Positions 58,097 to 60,450 of a stretch of DNA of 60,450 nt are shown here, piece after piece (position 1 is the first letter of the stretch; each line of letters begins with the position of its first letter). Made by a program: the position numbers and the translations under genes. This stretch comes from GCA-002282575 sp964416645 (GTDB lineage Bacteria > Pseudomonadota > Gammaproteobacteria > Thiomicrospirales > Thiomicrospiraceae), in NCBI GenBank assembly GCA_964416645.1, contig CAYQEZ010000004.1:1-60450 (forward strand). The letters run 5' to 3'. A model generated the notes under the pieces. That model was given only the letters and a program-made list of their open reading frames with translations, was not told where the DNA came from and made no database searches.

Positions 58097-58366
58097 ATGA
58101 GCAGCATTACCTTCGATACCTTAAAATTTGTGGATACGCTAAAAGAAGCGGGCATTTCTGAAGCTCAGGCAAAGGCACAAGCTAAAGCCATTGGTGATGC
58201 CATTGAAAGTGCAACCAGCTTGAGTTTAGCAACCAAAAGCGACATTCAAGAGCTGAAAACCGACATTAATAGTGTTAAATACGACTTGCTGAAATGGTTA
58301 ATTGCTTTAGTGTTAGGGCAAACCGCCTTATTGGTCACATTTTTACCTAAAATTGTAGGGCACTAA
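58097..58366 (+). CDS. DUF1640-like coiled-coil membrane protein (paralogue 3)
   Basis: An 89-residue protein: MSSITFDTLKFVDTLKEAGI, an Ala/Lys helix, KSDIQELKTDINSVKYDL as a short coil, and one C-terminal transmembrane helix. It is closer to paralogue 1 (KQDIQELK) than to its neighbour paralogue 2. AAAGGAAGAAAGC precedes the ATG, 12 bases after paralogue 2, so the two are co-transcribed, perhaps with read-through from mntH. Hetero-oligomers of the three are possible. Confidence 0.75.
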   Translation: MSSITFDTLKFVDTLKEAGISEAQAKAQAKAIGDAIESATSLSLATKSDIQELKTDINSVKYDLLKWLIALVLGQTALLVTFLPKIVGH

Positions 58367-58468
58367 GCCATGAATATCGCACCCTTCACCCCTCACCATT
58401 TCCCCCTCACTCTCTGTTGCACAAAAACAACAATTACGAAAAAAATTCAACAAAAACACAAAAAAGTG

Positions 58469-58498
58469 TTGCGCAGTCACAAAAACCTGTTGTAGTAT
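58469..58498 (+). promoter_or_regulatory. Porin promoter
   Basis: TTGCGC (58469-58474), an 18-base spacer and TAGTAT (58493-58498). The preceding 58380-58468 is A-rich, like an UP-type element, and holds no gene. The 60-base leader ends in AAAGGAAA before ATG 58566. Confidence 0.6.
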
Positions 58499-58565
58499 TG
58501 CAGTCGTGGTTGAGGCAGACACTTCGTCTGACTCGAAAAATGTTGGAATCTACAAAGGAAATCCT

Positions 58566-59660
58566 ATGAACAAGAATATTTTAGCTATCGCTATCGCTGC
58601 TGCTGTTGCAGCTCCTTCTGCTTTTGCAGCAGCTACGGTTTACGGACAAGCTCATATGGCTGTTACTCAGCAAATGGGTATTGATGGTGCGGCAGTTGGT
58701 GCAGCTGACAAAGCAGATCAAATGAACGTTTCTTCTAACTCTTCACGTTTGGGTATTAAAGGTTCTGAAGATTTAGGTGCTGGCTTAAAAGCAGTTTACC
58801 AAATGGAATTTTCTGTAAATATGGATGGTGAAGGCGCTGGTAACGGTTTCTCTGGTATGCGCAACACTTTTGCTGGTATCGGCGGTGGTTTCGGTACGGT
58901 GTTAGTTGGTCGTCATGACTCTCCTATCAAATTAGTGGGTCGTAAATATGACTTGTTTGGTGACCAAATGGGTAACAGCCGTAACTTAACTAACGGTAAT
59001 GGTGCTATTGGTCGTGCGGTTGATGGTCGTCACAACAACGTAATCGCTTACCAATCTCCTACTTTCTCTGGTTTTTCTGCTTTGGTTGCTTTAGTTCCTG
59101 GTGGTGGTGTTGATAACGTTGCAATTAATGAGCCATTTAGCAATACTCCTAACAAGCAAAATGCTTGGTCAGCAATGCTTGACTATAAGGCTAAAGCCTT
59201 TGGTGTGAGCTTAGGTCACATTGCAGCTGACAATGTTGCTGCGAATAACAATTTCGCTGCTACTCGTTTGGGTGCAGAGTACACTATGGGTGCGTTGAAA
59301 GTTGTTGGTTTGTACCAAACAGCTGACTTCAGCGCTGCTAACACTAAAGCTATGAACAGCTATGGCTTAGGTGCTTCTTACAAAGTAACCACTGCTGGCA
59401 CAATCAAAGGTCAATACTACATTGCTGAAAACTCAGCTGCTGGTGCTGCTAAAAACGACGCAAGCATGATCACTGTTGGTTATGACCACGCAATGAGCAA
59501 AAACACCACTGCTTACCTAAATTACGCAATGGTTGATAATAAAGGTGCTGCAGCTGCTTACACTACATCAATGGCTAACTCTGGTGTAGGTGATAACGTA
59601 ACTGGTGTTGCTGGCAAAGACAACAGTGCATTCTCTGTTGGCTTAATCCACAAGTTCTAA
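58566..59660 (+). CDS. Gram-negative general porin
   Basis: A 364-residue outer-membrane porin of the beta/gammaproteobacterial Porin_4 type. The signal peptide MNKNILAIAIAAAVAAPSAF is cut after AFA (about residue 21). The barrel shows NVSSNSSRLGIKGSEDLGAG, VLVGRHDSPIKL (constriction loop region) and a C-terminal LIHKF ending in Phe, required for assembly. Codons are strongly biased to GCT, GGT and AAC types compared with its neighbours, a sign of high expression. ATG 58566 has AAAGGAAA. It has its own promoter and terminator. Substrate selectivity cannot be read. Confidence 0.94.
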   Translation: MNKNILAIAIAAAVAAPSAFAAATVYGQAHMAVTQQMGIDGAAVGAADKADQMNVSSNSSRLGIKGSEDLGAGLKAVYQMEFSVNMDGEGAGNGFSGMRNTFAGIGGGFGTVLVGRHDSPIKLVGRKYDLFGDQMGNSRNLTNGNGAIGRAVDGRHNNVIAYQSPTFSGFSALVALVPGGGVDNVAINEPFSNTPNKQNAWSAMLDYKAKAFGVSLGHIAADNVAANNNFAATRLGAEYTMGALKVVGLYQTADFSAANTKAMNSYGLGASYKVTTAGTIKGQYYIAENSAAGAAKNDASMITVGYDHAMSKNTTAYLNYAMVDNKGAAAAYTTSMANSGVGDNVTGVAGKDNSAFSVGLIHKF

Positions 59661-59700
59661 TGGTTTGCCGTGGCAACACGGTATTCAATATGAGCCTTTG

Positions 59701-59729
59701 AAAAAGCGATCCGAAAGGGTCGCTTTTTT
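59701..59729 (+). terminator. Rho-independent terminator of the porin gene
   Basis: AAAAAGCGATCC and GGGTCGCTTTTTT pair around a GAAA tetraloop and end in six T. Confidence 0.92.
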
Positions 59730-59735
59730 GGTTTG

Positions 59736-59744
59736 TGGTAGAAT
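59736..59744 (+). promoter_or_regulatory. Extended -10 promoter of the PIN toxin-antitoxin pair
   Basis: TG-G-TAGAAT directly after the porin terminator, 28 bases before the antitoxin ATG. Confidence 0.5.
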
Positions 59745-59771
59745 AAATAATAAGGTAATGGAGGTGGTGTT

Positions 59772-59984
59772 ATGCAAGCAATCACATTTGAAGCAGACAT
59801 TGTGGGTGAGTTTTTAAGAATACCTAACTTTGAGCTGTTTAAAAATAAGCATGTGCGGGTGGTCATTGAAGAAGATGCTGATAAAAAGGCAACAGAAACA
59901 AGCGAAATAGATCAGCTTTTTAATGCATTTCAAATAGATACAGCTAACTATCATTTCGATAGGAATGAAGCGAATGAACGATAA
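59772..59984 (+). CDS. Antitoxin of a PIN-domain toxin
   Basis: A 70-residue protein. The N-terminal part, MQAITFEADIVGEFLRIPNF followed by KNKHVRVVIEED, looks like a small beta-rich DNA-binding or dimerisation domain of the type seen in AbrB/VapB- or DUF2281-like antitoxins. The acidic C terminus probably wraps the toxin. GGAGGTG before ATG 59772 is a strong ribosome site. It overlaps the PIN-domain gene by 11 bases. Confidence 0.72.
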   Translation: MQAITFEADIVGEFLRIPNFELFKNKHVRVVIEEDADKKATETSEIDQLFNAFQIDTANYHFDRNEANER

Positions 59985-60381
59985 GTGCTTTGTTGATACC
60001 AATGTGCTATTGTATCTGCTCTCTGATGATGTTCGTAAAAAGTCAATTTCTAAAGAGTTGCTGCTGCGATATCCTGTCATTTCTTTACAAGTCATTAATG
60101 AATTATCCAATGTTTGTCTAAGAAAATTCAAATTGTCGTCAGAGCAACTACTGCTTGCATTAAATGGTATTGAGCGATTCACTAAGATCAGTCAATCTAG
60201 TATTAGCACAACACGCAAGGCTATACAGTTACAATCTCGTTATCGATTGCAGTACTACGATAGTTTGATTGTTGCTAGTGCACTAGAGAGTGATTGTAAT
60301 GTCCTTTATTCTGAAGATATGCAACATGGTTTGGTCATTGATCAACGGTTAAGGATTGTTAACCCGTTTGTTAGTGATTAG
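59974..60381 (+). CDS. PIN-domain (VapC-like) ribonuclease toxin
   Basis: A 135-residue PIN-domain protein. Acidic metal ligands are seen in CFVDTNVLLYLLSD (Asp8 region), VINELSNV (Glu about 44), YDSLIVASAL (Asp about 99) and LYSEDMQHG (Asp about 119), the full VapC set. Such toxins cut tRNA or rRNA. AGGA at 59961-59964 favours ATG 59974 over ATG 59965. With its antitoxin it is a stand-alone module at the end of the window. The 69 bases after it hold nothing I can name. Confidence 0.88.
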   Translation: MNDKCFVDTNVLLYLLSDDVRKKSISKELLLRYPVISLQVINELSNVCLRKFKLSSEQLLLALNGIERFTKISQSSISTTRKAIQLQSRYRLQYYDSLIVASALESDCNVLYSEDMQHGLVIDQRLRIVNPFVSD

Positions 60382-60450
60382 TCACACCACCTAAATAGTC
60401 AGCCCTGAAAAACAGCCTATCCATTTGATAATAAATAATAAAACTGAAAA

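Noticed and set aside
1..60450. tRNA or rRNA genes, prophage, complete insertion sequence
   Set aside because: I looked for T-arm type GTTCGANTC strings with CCA ends, rRNA conserved blocks, integrase and transposase motifs and found none.

Overview
The window looks like a chromosomal segment of a Gram-negative gammaproteobacterium of moderate GC content. LPS genes (waaA, lptF, lptG), a TonB-dependent receptor, a 16-strand-type porin and lipoproteins show an outer membrane. The runs dprA/def/fmt/rsmB/DUF4390/ntrYX/trkAH, topA-argC-erpA, anmK-M23 peptidase-glyQS and birA-coaX are familiar from gammaproteobacteria and neighbouring betaproteobacteria. A sulfur-oxidiser-type (Thiotrichales-like) host is possible, but the sequence alone does not prove it. 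One run of 100 N at 9426-9525 shows that this is a scaffold of a draft assembly.

Layout. 1-6.2 kb: an EF-hand membrane protein, birA, coaX, an APC amino-acid permease and a kinase-like protein. 6.1-17.0 kb: the thiamine region. Two divergent transcription units, each with its own TPP riboswitch, serve uptake (TonB receptor, YkoF-like protein, PnuC/PnuT permease; minus strand) and synthesis (thiC, thiO, thiS, thiG, thiDE; plus strand). A toxin-antitoxin pair and an Mrr-type restriction enzyme sit inside the synthesis unit, between thiG and thiDE. 17.0-30.1 kb: a YkgJ-like protein and waaA, then ilvD with a TerB-like gene, a YjfB-like protein, a glycine-zipper lipoprotein, an SH3/coiled-coil protein, valS, holC, pepA, and the divergent LPS exporter pair lptFG. 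30.2-40.1 kb: a long minus-strand block from def and fmt through rsmB, DUF4390, ntrY, ntrX, trkA to trkH. 40.1-46.9 kb, plus strand: dprA, topA, argC, erpA, a frameshifted small membrane protein plus a 27-residue miniprotein, and citrate synthase. 46.9-52.5 kb: anmK and an M23 peptidase, divergent from glyQS. 52.5-60.4 kb: a periplasmic metallo-beta-lactamase-fold protein, purEK, a manganese unit (mntR with a hidden 57-residue secreted protein, divergent from mntH), three small DUF1640-like coiled-coil paralogues, a strongly expressed porin and a PIN-domain toxin-antitoxin pair.

Most of the window is housekeeping. The least ordinary parts are: the defence-type islet inside the thiamine operon, with a toxin predicted to be leaderless; the thiC leader, where a 10-nt stretch of the aptamer is complementary to the arm that hides the ribosome site; a family of short palindromic elements, two of which end exactly at the stop codon of a minus-strand gene; the secreted microprotein coupled to mntR; and the DUF1640 family with 11-residue repeats. 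I found no tRNA, rRNA, CRISPR array, complete insertion sequence or prophage. Family names are recognised from sequence motifs by eye; no database search was run.
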